DNA of 64,000 nt from Kribbella jejuensis (GCF_006715085.1 NZ_VFMM01000001.1:3844001-3908000); one strand, 5' to 3'. Shown: positions 18,542-27,135, counted from the first letter of the stretch. Numbers and translations are program-made. The notes: a model not told the origin generated them from the letters alone.

Positions 18542-20263
18542 ATGCATACGTTCCGCGTTTGGGTGCCCGAAGCAACAAATGTCGACCTGGTGCTGCGGGA
18601 CGGCGTACTGCCGATGCGCTCGGTCGACGACGGCTGGTGGGAACGCCAGGTGGCCGAGGCGCACCACGGCACCGACTACGCATACTCCGTGGACGGCAGC
18701 GATCCTCTGCCCGATCCACGCAGCCCCTGGCAGCCGGACGGGGTGCACGGGTTCAGCAGGGTCTTCGAGGCGGCCCGCTTCGAATGGAGCGACGACAGCT
18801 GGACCGGCCGTGACATCCGCGGATCGGTCTTCTACGAGCTGCACATCGGCACGTTCACCCTGGAAGGCACCCTGGACGCCGCGGCCGAGCACCTGGACTA
18901 CCTGGCCGTGCTGGGCGTGGAGGTGGTCTCGCTGATGCCGGTGGCCGCGTTCCCCGGCGTCCATGGCTGGGGGTACGACGGCGTCGACCTGTACGCCGTA
19001 CACGCACCGTACGGCGGACCGGAATCGCTGCAGCGTTTCGTGGACCGCTGCCACGACGCGGGACTCGCTGTCTGCTTGGACGTGGTCTACAACCACCTGG
19101 GCCCGAGCGGGAACTACCTCTCCAGCTTCGGCCCGTACTTCACCAGCAAGCACGACACGCCCTGGGGCCCGGCGGTGAACCTCGACGACACCGGGAGCAA
19201 CGAGGTACGCCGGTGGATCTGCGACAACGCCCTGCGCTGGTTTCGCGAGTTCCACATCGACGCGCTGAGGCTGGACGCCGTACATGCGCTGGTGGACGAC
19301 AGCCCGGTCCACGTGCTTCAGCAGCTCTCCACTGAAACCGCAGCACTGTCCGCGCAGCTCGGACGACCCCTAGGCCTGGTGGCCGAGTCCGACCTCAACG
19401 ACCCGCGCACGGTCGACCCGGTGTCGGAGGGCGGGAAGGGGATGACAGCGCAGTGGAACGACGACTTCCACCACGCGCTGCATTCGCTGCTGACCGGAGA
19501 GCGGTTCGGGTACTACGTGGACTTCGGCGAGCCCGCGGCGTTCGCGAAGACACTGACCAAGGTGTTCATGCACGACGGGACGTACTCGACCTTTCGGCAC
19601 AAGGTGTGGGGGCATCCGGTCGATCCGCGGACGCACCGCGGCGGCCAGTACCTCGCGTACACCGCGACCCACGACCAGATCGGGAACCGCGCGCTCGGCG
19701 ACCGGCCGAAGCTGACGCCGGGACAGGTCGCGATCGGCGCCGCGCTCGTGCTCACATCGCCGTACACGCCAATGATCTTCATGGGGGAGGAGTGGGGTGC
19801 TTCGACGCCCTGGCGCTTCTTCACCGACTTCGAGGAGCCGGAGCTTGCGGACGCGGTCCGGACCGGGCGGCGGCGGGAGTTCGCGGAGTTCGGGTGGGAC
19901 GCGGAGGACATTCCGGACCCGCAGGACCCGGAGACCTGGCGGAGCTCGGTGCTGGACTGGTCCGAGCCGGACGAGGCGCCGCACCGGGAGCTGCTGGAGT
20001 GGTACCGGCATCTGCTGAAGTTCCGGGCGCGGATGCCGGAGTTGCGAGACGACTCGCTGACCTCGGTCGAGATCGAGTACGAGCAGAACTATCTGGTGGT
20101 GAAGCGCGGCAGCCTGCGCGTGGTGGCCAATTTGGCTGCCACGGAGGCGGTGGTTCCGCTCGAGACGGCCGAGGGTTACCTGGTGATGTCCTTCGGCGAA
20201 GCCGACCTCGGGATCGGTGGCGTCTGGTTGCCGGGTCACGGCGTGGCGATCGTCGCCGTCTGA
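18542..20263 (+). CDS. treZ: maltooligosyltrehalose trehalohydrolase TreZ
   Basis: 573-aa GH13 enzyme that releases free trehalose from maltooligosyltrehalose. An N-terminal CBM48-like domain (HTFRVWVPEATNVDLVL) is followed by the barrel with FYELHIGTFT near residue 97, Asp245 (LRLDAVHAL), Glu282 (VAESDLNDPR) and Asp378 (TATHDQIGNR). The LDAVHAL, ESDLNDPR and HDQIGNR set is diagnostic for TreZ. GGAG precedes the ATG. Trehalose made here serves as osmoprotectant and reserve in actinomycetes. Confidence 0.95.
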   Translation: MHTFRVWVPEATNVDLVLRDGVLPMRSVDDGWWERQVAEAHHGTDYAYSVDGSDPLPDPRSPWQPDGVHGFSRVFEAARFEWSDDSWTGRDIRGSVFYELHIGTFTLEGTLDAAAEHLDYLAVLGVEVVSLMPVAAFPGVHGWGYDGVDLYAVHAPYGGPESLQRFVDRCHDAGLAVCLDVVYNHLGPSGNYLSSFGPYFTSKHDTPWGPAVNLDDTGSNEVRRWICDNALRWFREFHIDALRLDAVHALVDDSPVHVLQQLSTETAALSAQLGRPLGLVAESDLNDPRTVDPVSEGGKGMTAQWNDDFHHALHSLLTGERFGYYVDFGEPAAFAKTLTKVFMHDGTYSTFRHKVWGHPVDPRTHRGGQYLAYTATHDQIGNRALGDRPKLTPGQVAIGAALVLTSPYTPMIFMGEEWGASTPWRFFTDFEEPELADAVRTGRRREFAEFGWDAEDIPDPQDPETWRSSVLDWSEPDEAPHRELLEWYRHLLKFRARMPELRDDSLTSVEIEYEQNYLVVKRGSLRVVANLAATEAVVPLETAEGYLVMSFGEADLGIGGVWLPGHGVAIVAV

Positions 20264-20423
20264 GATTTACCGGACAAACCGCACGTTTGTGGGTCATTCC
20301 AACAGAACCCGGCGTTCGAGCATGTTGATCCGTGGTGATTTCCGGAATCACTTGTCTTGCTGGTCTTTCGTGACCGACTGTGGATTGGCCAGCAGGGGAC
20401 GGGGGGTTAGACGGGAGGACCGG

Positions 20424-20630
20424 ATGACAGTCGGAGGAGTAGACACCTACTACGACTACGAAGAAAAGCAGTGGAAGAGCCGGAAGCTGGGCGGTGGTCC
20501 GATCCACCGCGGCCCCGTCTGCCCGGCGCCACGCACCCCGGACCACACGGTGCACGAGACGACCACCTCGACCACTCACGAGCGCCGTCCGTCCGGCCAC
20601 CAAGCGGTACCGAAACACACACTGAACTGA
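20424..20630 (+). CDS. small hypothetical protein (68 aa), tyrosine-rich start and disordered tail
   Basis: Not recognised. The ATG has a strong Shine-Dalgarno (GGGAGGA, 4-nt spacing). The protein begins MTVGGVDTYYDYEEKQWKSR and continues with a Pro/His/Thr-rich, probably disordered tail ending HQAVPKHTLN. No signal peptide. It lies alone between treZ and a methyltransferase gene, with a strong hairpin 17 bases after its stop that supports it being an independent transcription unit. The alternative is non-coding sequence; the ribosome-binding site and hairpin argue for a real gene. Confidence 0.5.
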   Translation: MTVGGVDTYYDYEEKQWKSRKLGGGPIHRGPVCPAPRTPDHTVHETTTSTTHERRPSGHQAVPKHTLN

Positions 20631-20646
20631 GTCCACACGTCCAGCA

Positions 20647-20671
20647 GCCGGCGACGGCCGACGTCGCCGGC
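20647..20671. terminator. strong hairpin after the 68-aa gene
   Basis: GCCGGCGACG (20647-20656) and CGTCGCCGGC (20662-20671) are perfect 10-bp arms with a 5-nt loop. There is no U-tract; I read it as a terminator for the small upstream gene. Confidence 0.5.
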
Positions 20672-20688
20672 CAGTGGTTCCTGTGCGT

Positions 20689-20726
20689 CGGCCGGTGGGT
20701 TTTGCGGTGCCGGCCGGTGGCTTTTG
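20689..20726. repeat. imperfect 22-bp tandem repeat
   Basis: CGGCCGGTGGGTTTTG at 20689-20704 recurs as CGGCCGGTGGCTTTTG at 20711-20726 (one difference, 22-bp period), and a decayed third unit begins near 20732. It lies in the 202-bp gap before the methyltransferase gene. Function unknown. Confidence 0.6.
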
Positions 20727-20832
20727 GGCGCCGGCCAGGGGGCGCTGCGCGAGACAGGCCGGGGTCGGGGGCGAGGTAGTTCCTGGGTCGCATAGAGTGA
20801 CAGCAGTCACGACCAGGAAGGACCCCCGCGCG

Positions 20833-21645
20833 ATGGCCGACGCAGAAGACAAGCCGCCGTTCCCCGGTTTCGACACGACCAAGCCGAGTATCGCCCGGAC
20901 CTACGACTACCTGCTCGGTGGCAAGGACAACTTCGCCGTCGACCGCGCCTTCGGCGACCGGTTCATCAACGAGCTGCCCGGCTCGCGGGTGATCGCGTAC
21001 GACAACCGCGGCGCGCTGGTCCGCGCGGTCGACCAGATCGTCCGGACGACGCCGATCCGCCAGTTCATCGACCTCGGCAGCGGGCTGCCGACCGCGGACA
21101 ACGTCCACCAGGTCGCCCAGCGGTACGCGCCCGAGACCAAGATCGTGTACGTCGACAACGACCCGATCGTGCTCGCCCACGGCCGCGCGCTGCTGGCCGA
21201 GAACGACAACACCACCGTCATCCAGGCCGACCTGCGCGACCCGAAGACCATCATCGAGAACGAGGACACGCTCCGGCTGATCGACTTCGGCAAGCCGGTG
21301 GGCGTGATCTTCAGCGCGGTGCTCCACCACGTCAACGACGAGGAGGACCCGGCCGCGATCGTCGCGTTCTGGCGCGACCGGATCGCCTCCGGCAGTCACG
21401 TCTTCATCAGCCACTTCCGCAGCGAGAACGACCCCCGCAGCCAGGAACTCGAGAAGGTCCTCCAGGGCTCGCTGGGTCGCGGCCGCTGGCGTACCGACGA
21501 GGAGATCCTCGCGCTGTACGGCGACGGCTTCACCGTGCTGGAGCCCGGGCTGGTTCCCGCGATCGAGTGGCGCAACGACGACGAGCCCGACGACCTGACC
21601 GACTACCAGCGCCTGATCGCCGCGGTGCTCGCGGTCAAGGACTGA
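20833..21645 (+). CDS. SAM-dependent methyltransferase, DUF574/Methyltransf_19 family (copy 1)
   Basis: 270-aa protein of the actinobacterial DUF574 family, a Rossmann-type methyltransferase with unknown substrate. Diagnostic segments are TTKPSIARTYDYLLGGKDNF at residues ~16-35, FIDLGSGLPTADNVHQVAQ (SAM-binding loop, ~80-98) and IVYVDNDPIVLAHGRALL. The ATG start was chosen because family sequence begins immediately. AGGAAGGA lies upstream but about 12 nt away. It overlaps the 3' end of the convergent acylase fusion gene by 11 bp. A second copy is at 51656-52498. Confidence 0.85.
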   Translation: MADAEDKPPFPGFDTTKPSIARTYDYLLGGKDNFAVDRAFGDRFINELPGSRVIAYDNRGALVRAVDQIVRTTPIRQFIDLGSGLPTADNVHQVAQRYAPETKIVYVDNDPIVLAHGRALLAENDNTTVIQADLRDPKTIIENEDTLRLIDFGKPVGVIFSAVLHHVNDEEDPAAIVAFWRDRIASGSHVFISHFRSENDPRSQELEKVLQGSLGRGRWRTDEEILALYGDGFTVLEPGLVPAIEWRNDDEPDDLTDYQRLIAAVLAVKD

Positions 21646-24247
21646 CCTTCCTGGTCGTCCTGGTCGTCCTGGTCAGGAAGGCGAACTGTGCCGCCTTCGT
21701 GGTGCCGTCGGGGTAGCTGATCTTCGACTCGGGGCCGAGCGTGAAGCCGCTGCGGCGGAGGCGGTTGACGGCGGCGGCGTTGCGCGCATCCGGTTCGACG
21801 ACGATGCGCGGGTGGCCGAGGTGGTCGAAGACGAAGGTCGCCAGCGCGTCGATCAAGTGGCCGGTGAAGCCGGGGCGCCGGTCGCCCGAGGCGATCAGCA
21901 GCTGTACGCCGAGATCGCCCGGCTCGATGTCGTACGCCGCCCCGGCCGGATCCGCCTGCGGGTCGTACGTCTGCAGCAACGCCACCGGCGCGCCGTCGAG
22001 CCGTATGACGTACACGTGATGCGTGGGCACCGAGTCCAGGAACCGGTACGTCGCGGCGATCTCGTCCCGCGACAGCGACTGCATGCCCCAGAAGACCGCG
22101 CGGTCCGCCGTGACCCATTCGTGGATCAGGTCCAGGTCGCGCTCAGGATCTGCCTCGCCGATGTGGACTGTGCCGAAGTTGTCGACGTTGAGGTGGAAGC
22201 CTGAGTTCTCCCGCGTCGTTGGCCCGAGGGCGGGCGCCAGCGACCCGTTCAGCCAGAGCGGGAGTTGGTCGTGGTGGTGCGGATCGCCGAGTACGCCGGA
22301 GGCGCCGAGCGGGACGATCCAGCGGCTGGCTGAGCGGTCCGCGAGATCCCAGGCGTACCGGGCCGCCGACGCGCGGATGCACACGTCGGTCAGCCCCGGC
22401 AGGCTCGACGTCGACATCACGCAGTGGTGGTCGCCGGACAGGCCGAGGTCGATCGGTTCCTCGGCCGGCGCGAACAGTGGACCGCGCAGAGCGTGCAAGG
22501 GCGCGAGTTGGTGCGTCTCGCCCCAGGGCGGTCGCGGGCCGTTCGCGGCGACCTCCTCCAGTGCCTCGCGGGCGAGCCAGCTGACGTTGATCTGCGGGAG
22601 GAGATCCGTCGCGATGAGGTTCTCCAGTGCGTACGAGACGTGCGTGAGCGGGTCCATCCACGGCGTGAAGATGTCCGCGACGTCGGCGTTCTCCAGTACC
22701 GTGAAGTGGTCGGTGAGCCGTGATATCAGCGCCTTGCGCAGAGCGGCGTACGACGAGGCCGTCGTACTGTCGGCGTCCATCCGCCGGTCCCATGCGAACA
22801 GTTCGTTGCGGAGGGCAATGGCCTGTGCGGAGAGGTCGGTGAGGCCGGTGAGCAGGTCGAGGACGGAGCCGGCCGAGCCGAGGTAGGTGTCGCGGTGGAT
22901 GGTGGGCATGTCGTCGACGGACCAGTCGTCGCGGGCGTTCACCAGTTCGCGGATGCGGTCTGCGCGATACGGTGCCGCGAACTCCACGCCCAGCGGCGCC
23001 GCCAGCTCGCGCGCATTGGCCATCACCGCCGGCCCGTGCACGTCCGCCCGCGGCAGGTCCAGCCAACCGTTCCACTCATGCCCGGCGTCCCAGGCCGGTA
23101 CGACCCGCAACATGTTCGCCCGGTCCCGGCGCGGCACGACGCCCGCGGTCCGGTGCAGCAGACCGCCGGCGGTATCAGCGGCCAGTACGACGTTGACCGG
23201 CTCCACCCAGCCGTCGAACGCCGCGTCCACGTCGGCGACACTAGTTGCCCGAAGCAACCTCTCCATCGCCTCGAAGCCAAGCCGGCCGCTGACGCGCGCC
23301 GGATACCGCAACGAAACAGCCCCCTCGGCTCCGTCCTCGCCGGCGCCGCTCATGATGACCGGGCCGCGGTCCGTCTCGATCACCTCGATCTCGATCGGGT
23401 CCGCTCCCGCGACCTCCACCATCTCCGCGTGTGCGGTGGCGGGTTTCCATCCGCCGGGGCCGAGCGCCTCTACACGAGTGGACGTCCGGCGAAGCCGCTC
23501 GGCGTACAGGTCCTGGTAATCGGCCATCGCGTTGGTGATCGACCACGCGACCGTCCCGGTATGCCCGAAGTGCGCGAGCCCCGGAATTCCCGGCACTGCC
23601 AGCCCGAGTACGTCGTACTCCGGACATGTCAGCCGGATCTGCTGATAGACGCCCGGGCTCTCGACGTACCTGTGTGGATCACCCGCAACGATCGCCGCCC
23701 CGGAAGCGGTGTGCGAACCAGGGATCAGCCAACCGTTGCTCCCGGCACCATGCGGACCCTCCGACGAGAACAACTCGAGCGCCTCGTCGCCCAGCAGCGA
23801 GGCGACATGCGTCCGCCAGAGCTTCGACGGGAACCCCGCGAAGAGGATATGTACCGCCAGCCAGATCCCGAGCGGTGTCCACGGCTCCCACTTCTCCAAC
23901 GTCAACCCGGTCTCAGCGAACTCCGGGGCCCGCCGCGCTCCGCCCGGCAGCGCGTGGTTCACCCCGTCGACGTACGCCGACACCCACTCCTGGGTCGCCG
24001 CGTCGAGCGCCTCGAAGCATCGCCGTGCGGTGTCCGCCAACCGCGCCTGCCGCGCGAACACGTCCCACCCGACCGCCTCCACCCCGAGGAACGCAGCAGT
24101 CGTCCCAAGACACCGCCGCCGTTCCAACTCAATCTGCCAGGCGCGGTCCCGGGCCGCGTTCACCCCCTGCAAATACACCAGCGCGAGCGGGTCCCCGGCC
24201 TCCAACTGCGGCACGCCGTACGCATCCCGAAACACCCTCGCGCTCAA
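21635..24247 (-). CDS. penicillin-acylase-family hydrolase fused to a siderophore-type GNAT acetyltransferase
   Basis: 870-aa two-domain protein. Residues ~1-678 are an Ntn-hydrolase of the penicillin/acyl-homoserine-lactone acylase family: FRDAYGVPQLEAGDP at the start, linker and autocleavage site GAGSNGWLIPGSHTASG with Ser170 as the expected new N-terminal nucleophile, then SWPxG-like features of the beta chain. Residues ~683-858 are a GNAT domain of the IucB/RhbD/MbtK type (DPERDLDLIHEW, AAYDIEPGDLGVQLLIA, RIVVEPDARNAAAVNRLRRSGF). No signal peptide is evident, unlike classical periplasmic acylases. I read TTG 24247 as the start, with GTGGGGA upstream; GTG 24235 is an alternative. The C-terminal TRTTRT comes from a 9-bp tandem repeat. 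Substrates unknown. Confidence 0.8.
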   Translation of the reverse strand: MSARVFRDAYGVPQLEAGDPLALVYLQGVNAARDRAWQIELERRRCLGTTAAFLGVEAVGWDVFARQARLADTARRCFEALDAATQEWVSAYVDGVNHALPGGARRAPEFAETGLTLEKWEPWTPLGIWLAVHILFAGFPSKLWRTHVASLLGDEALELFSSEGPHGAGSNGWLIPGSHTASGAAIVAGDPHRYVESPGVYQQIRLTCPEYDVLGLAVPGIPGLAHFGHTGTVAWSITNAMADYQDLYAERLRRTSTRVEALGPGGWKPATAHAEMVEVAGADPIEIEVIETDRGPVIMSGAGEDGAEGAVSLRYPARVSGRLGFEAMERLLRATSVADVDAAFDGWVEPVNVVLAADTAGGLLHRTAGVVPRRDRANMLRVVPAWDAGHEWNGWLDLPRADVHGPAVMANARELAAPLGVEFAAPYRADRIRELVNARDDWSVDDMPTIHRDTYLGSAGSVLDLLTGLTDLSAQAIALRNELFAWDRRMDADSTTASSYAALRKALISRLTDHFTVLENADVADIFTPWMDPLTHVSYALENLIATDLLPQINVSWLAREALEEVAANGPRPPWGETHQLAPLHALRGPLFAPAEEPIDLGLSGDHHCVMSTSSLPGLTDVCIRASAARYAWDLADRSASRWIVPLGASGVLGDPHHHDQLPLWLNGSLAPALGPTTRENSGFHLNVDNFGTVHIGEADPERDLDLIHEWVTADRAVFWGMQSLSRDEIAATYRFLDSVPTHHVYVIRLDGAPVALLQTYDPQADPAGAAYDIEPGDLGVQLLIASGDRRPGFTGHLIDALATFVFDHLGHPRIVVEPDARNAAAVNRLRRSGFTLGPESKISYPDGTTKAAQFAFLTRTTRTTRKVSP

Positions 24248-24280
24248 AAGATCCCCACTTCAATCAGACAGATCCCCAAC

Positions 24281-25051
24281 CTACGGCACCCACCCCCAAT
24301 CCCAACCCCAATTCTCGCTGGCTGGTGAGTCAGTGTGCGGTGTGCGCCGGTGCGGGGGTGTTGGTCTGGAGGGCGGCGTCGACGGCTGTTTGGGCGTGGA
24401 GTTGCATTGAGTCGAGGAGGGGGAGGGGGAGTCCGCGGGGCTGATCAGGAGTTCGATCTCGGTGCAGGCGAGGATGATTGCTTCGGCGCCTTGGGTGGCG
24501 AGGTGGTTGATGATGGTGGTGTATGCGACTCGTGAGCGGTCCACGATCAGGCCTTGGGTGAGTTCGTCGAAGATGATTCGGTCTGCCAGCTCTCGGTCGG
24601 CCGGCTCGGGGACGACGACCTCGAGGCCCGCGGACCGCAGGTGGGCGAGGTAGAAGTCCTCCTCCATCACCCAGCAGCTGCCGAGCAGTCCGACCTTTGT
24701 GAGTCCGTCTGTCACCGCGCGACGTGCGACGGCGTCCGCGACGTGCAGCAGCGGTACGTCGACCGCGGTGGCGACGGCCTCGGCGTTCTTGTGCATGAGG
24801 TTCGAGCAGATCAGGATCATGTCGGCGCCGGCCAACTGACAGCGACGGCCCGCCTCGGCCAGGAGCCGTCCGGCCCCGGCCCAGTCGCCGAGTTGCTGAT
24901 AGCGCCGGACCTCGGCGAAATCGAGTGATTGCAGCGCGATCTTCGCCGAGGCGTGCCCACCGAGCCGGCGCTGCGTCTCCTCGTTGATCACCCGGTAGTA
25001 CTCCACGGTCGAGTACCAGCTCAGCCCGCCGATCAGCCCAATGGTCATCAT
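24281..25051 (-). CDS. aspartate/glutamate racemase-family protein with apparent 3' frameshift
   Basis: Asp/Glu/hydantoin racemase-fold protein (MTIGLIGGLSWYSTVEYYRVINEE). Both catalytic cysteines are present: Cys82 (LICSNLMHK) and Cys196 (IILACTEIELL). After residue ~209 the 256-aa product turns into a Ser/Thr/Pro-rich tail that is not family-like. Reading one base over restores PLLDSMQLHAQTAVDAAL, the expected C-terminus, ending with a stop at 24330-24332 (about 240 aa). The shift falls in two G5 runs at 24419-24429, so a lost base there, real or a sequencing error, is likely. It is divergent from a LysR gene. Confidence 0.8.
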   Translation of the reverse strand: MMTIGLIGGLSWYSTVEYYRVINEETQRRLGGHASAKIALQSLDFAEVRRYQQLGDWAGAGRLLAEAGRRCQLAGADMILICSNLMHKNAEAVATAVDVPLLHVADAVARRAVTDGLTKVGLLGSCWVMEEDFYLAHLRSAGLEVVVPEPADRELADRIIFDELTQGLIVDRSRVAYTTIINHLATQGAEAIILACTEIELLISPADSPSPSSTQCNSTPKQPSTPPSRPTPPHRRTPHTDSPASENWGWDWGWVP

Positions 25052-25056
25052 GCGTC

Positions 25057-25088
25057 GATTCTCGGAGCGACCGAGCTTGAAGAGAATC
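25057..25088. promoter_or_regulatory. inverted repeat in the racemase/LysR divergent promoter
   Basis: GATTCTC (25057-25063) and GAGAATC (25082-25088) are perfect arms 18 bp apart, centred between the racemase start (25051) and the LysR start (25123). A LysR binding site is the likely role. Confidence 0.4.
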
Positions 25089-25122
25089 CCTGTTGTTCCT
25101 GGGTCACCTCAAAGCCAGACTT

Positions 25123-26001
25123 ATGGCTGTGGATCTACGTCGAGTGATGATCTTCCGGTCGGTGGCCAGAGCCGGCTCGATCAGCGCCGCCGCGCGCGAG
25201 CTCGGGTGGACCCAGCCGGCGGTCAGCCAGCACCTGGCTGCGTTGGAGCGTGAGGTCGGTACGCCGCTGTTGCTGCGCGGGCCCCGCGGGGTCGAGATCA
25301 CCGAGGCCGGTCGCCTGCTCCTGGCCCGCGCCGACACGGTCGCCGGCCAGCTACACCTGGCAGACGAGGAACTGGCCGCCATCGCCCAACTGCGACGAGG
25401 AAGCGTACGACTGGCGGCGTACCCGTCCGCGCTCGCAACCATCGTTCCTAAAGCCGTCGCCGCTGTGCACCACCGGTACCCGGACATCGACGTGACGCTC
25501 GTCGACGCCGAGCCACCGGAAGCGTTGGCACTCCTCGAACGAGGCGACATCGACCTGGCCCTGGTCTTCGGCTACGACCGATCGACGGACCTCGGCCTCG
25601 GGCTGCGCCGCCGATCCGTCGGAGCCGAGCCGGTGCATCTGATCGTGCCCCCGACGAGCCCGTACGCGGCCGGGCCGGTCAGCCTGGTCGACCTCTCCGG
25701 TGAGCCCTGGATCGTCGGCTGCGAACGCTGCCGATCACACCTGCTGGAGCTGTGTCGCGAGGCCGGCTTCGCCCCGATCGAGCGGCACACGACCGACGAC
25801 TACGTGGTCCGGCAGAACCTGGTCGCCGCAGGTCTCGGCGTCACGCTGCTTCCGGAGGCCGCTCTCACCGCCTTCCGCCATCCCGGTGTCGTCGTACGTC
25901 CCGACGACCGCTTCGGCCGGCGGAGCATCAGCATCTGTTACCGCGACGGCGCCGACCTCGTACCGGCCTGCGCCGCCTTGCTCGGCGAACTCCACCCCTG
26001 A
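25123..26001 (+). CDS. LysR-family transcriptional regulator
   Basis: 292-aa LTTR. The N-terminal winged HTH spans residues ~4-62 (VMIFRSVARAGSISAAAREL, then TQPAVSQHLAALEREVG), and a type-2 periplasmic-binding-like effector domain follows from ~90 (SVRLAAYPSALATIVPKAVAA...VTLLPEAAL). I choose ATG 25123, since the preceding in-frame codons from 25093 are not LysR-like. Its divergent partner is the Asp/Glu racemase-like gene, the usual target arrangement for LysR proteins. Confidence 0.88.
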   Translation: MAVDLRRVMIFRSVARAGSISAAARELGWTQPAVSQHLAALEREVGTPLLLRGPRGVEITEAGRLLLARADTVAGQLHLADEELAAIAQLRRGSVRLAAYPSALATIVPKAVAAVHHRYPDIDVTLVDAEPPEALALLERGDIDLALVFGYDRSTDLGLGLRRRSVGAEPVHLIVPPTSPYAAGPVSLVDLSGEPWIVGCERCRSHLLELCREAGFAPIERHTTDDYVVRQNLVAAGLGVTLLPEAALTAFRHPGVVVRPDDRFGRRSISICYRDGADLVPACAALLGELHP

Positions 26002-26008
26002 CGCCGGG

Positions 26009-26014
26009 TAGGGT
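26009..26014 (+). promoter_or_regulatory. -10 element of a likely leaderless promoter
   Basis: TAGGGT ends 7 nt before GTG 26022, 8 bp after the LysR stop; no Shine-Dalgarno is present. Confidence 0.35.
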
Positions 26015-26021
26015 TCCGGCC

Positions 26022-26486
26022 GTGCCTCGTCAACTCATCACCGCGCTCGACGTCACCGATCACGAACTCGCGACCCGGCTGCTCGAGATCCAGCACGCCG
26101 CGTACGCCGTGGAGGCCGAACTGATCGGGTTCGACGGAATCCCACCGCTGCAGGAGGATCTACACGAGTTGATGGCCTCGACCGAGCACTGGCTCGGCCG
26201 GTACGACGGGTCGCACCTCGTCGGCGCGGTCGCGTACGAACTGCCCGACGAGCGCACCGTCGAGATCTCCCGGCTGATCGTGGACCCGAAGCACGCCCGG
26301 CGCGGTCACGGCCGGGCGCTGCTCGACCACCTGGACGAGCTCGAGCCGCGCCCGGTCAGCGAGGTCTCCACCGGAGCCGCCAACACCCCGGCCGTCAACC
26401 TCTACCTGTCCCGCGGCTACACGAAGACCGCGGACGTCGAAGTTGCCCCGGGCATCTACATCACGCGGTTCCGCCGCGGGTCCTGA
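26022..26486 (+). CDS. GNAT-family N-acetyltransferase
   Basis: 154-aa GNAT protein. The acetyl-CoA binding motif A is ISRLIVDPKHARRGHGRALLDHL (seen as LIVDPKHARRGHGRALLDHL, residues ~86-105), and the later ANTPAVNLYLSRGYTK is the usual motif B region. The substrate is unknown. GTG 26022 gives the natural N-terminus PRQLITALDVTDHE. The last 26 bp overlap the convergent TMEM175-like gene. Confidence 0.82.
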   Translation: MPRQLITALDVTDHELATRLLEIQHAAYAVEAELIGFDGIPPLQEDLHELMASTEHWLGRYDGSHLVGAVAYELPDERTVEISRLIVDPKHARRGHGRALLDHLDELEPRPVSEVSTGAANTPAVNLYLSRGYTKTADVEVAPGIYITRFRRGS

Positions 26487-27111
26487 CCTGCTCGAACCCG
26501 TAGTACAGCGCCAGCAGGAACACGACGATCAACGTGAGCTGCGCGGAAACGAACGAGATCCCGATCGTCGCCGCATAGATCACCGTGCCGACCGAGTAGC
26601 GGACCAGCGACCGACGGATCTCCGCCTTCGACATGGTGTGGTCGACCAGATGGTGGCGGAGTACGTACCACCAGATCAGGCTGAAGGCGATCGCCGCGAG
26701 GGTCAGGTTGGTGCTGTAGACCGCGCCGGCGACGTGCCCGTTGTCGTCCTCGAGGTGCTCGGCGAACAAGCTGGTCGGGAACGGCAGCAGCGTCACCCAC
26801 AGCAGCAGCAACAGGTTCAGGAACATCAGCCCGCGGTCGGCGCGCCGGATCTGCCGGAACATCGAGTGGTGGTTGACCCACATAATGCCGAGGATCGCGA
26901 AGCTGGCCAGGTACGCCGCGAACTGCGGCCACTCGTCCAGCAGTGCCGGCCACAACCGCTGACCCTCCTCGAGCTTGGGTGCGTGCAGTTCGAGCACGAG
27001 GAGGGTGATGGCGATCGCGAAAACGCCGTCACTGAACGCTTCGAGCCGATTCGTCTCCGCGAGATCGGACGGGCCGGACGAGGGCTGGTCGGACTGGGTG
27101 CTCACGGGCAC
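26461..27111 (-). CDS. TMEM175/DUF1211-family membrane protein
   Basis: 216-aa integral membrane protein. The signature NRLEAFSDGVFAIAITLLVLE (FSDGVFAIA core at ~26-34) is the first transmembrane helix of the TMEM175 family, bacterial relatives of which form K+-permeable channels; about six hydrophobic helices follow (FAAYLASFAILGIMWVNHHS, LLLLLWVTLLPFPTSL, and others). Bacterial members have six helices per subunit and lack a classical selectivity filter. Ion conduction here is inferred from family. GTG 27111 or GTG 27105 could be the start. The tail overlaps the convergent GNAT gene. Confidence 0.82.
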   Translation of the reverse strand: MPVSTQSDQPSSGPSDLAETNRLEAFSDGVFAIAITLLVLELHAPKLEEGQRLWPALLDEWPQFAAYLASFAILGIMWVNHHSMFRQIRRADRGLMFLNLLLLLWVTLLPFPTSLFAEHLEDDNGHVAGAVYSTNLTLAAIAFSLIWWYVLRHHLVDHTMSKAEIRRSLVRYSVGTVIYAATIGISFVSAQLTLIVVFLLALYYGFEQVRTRGGTA

Positions 27112-27135
27112 CCAGTCTGAACCAATCAGCCCTGG

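Noticed and set aside
20264..20334. Terminator after treZ (ACAAAC/GTTTGT, 20274-20290)
   Set aside because: Only 6-bp arms with a 5-nt loop and no U-tract; too weak to list.
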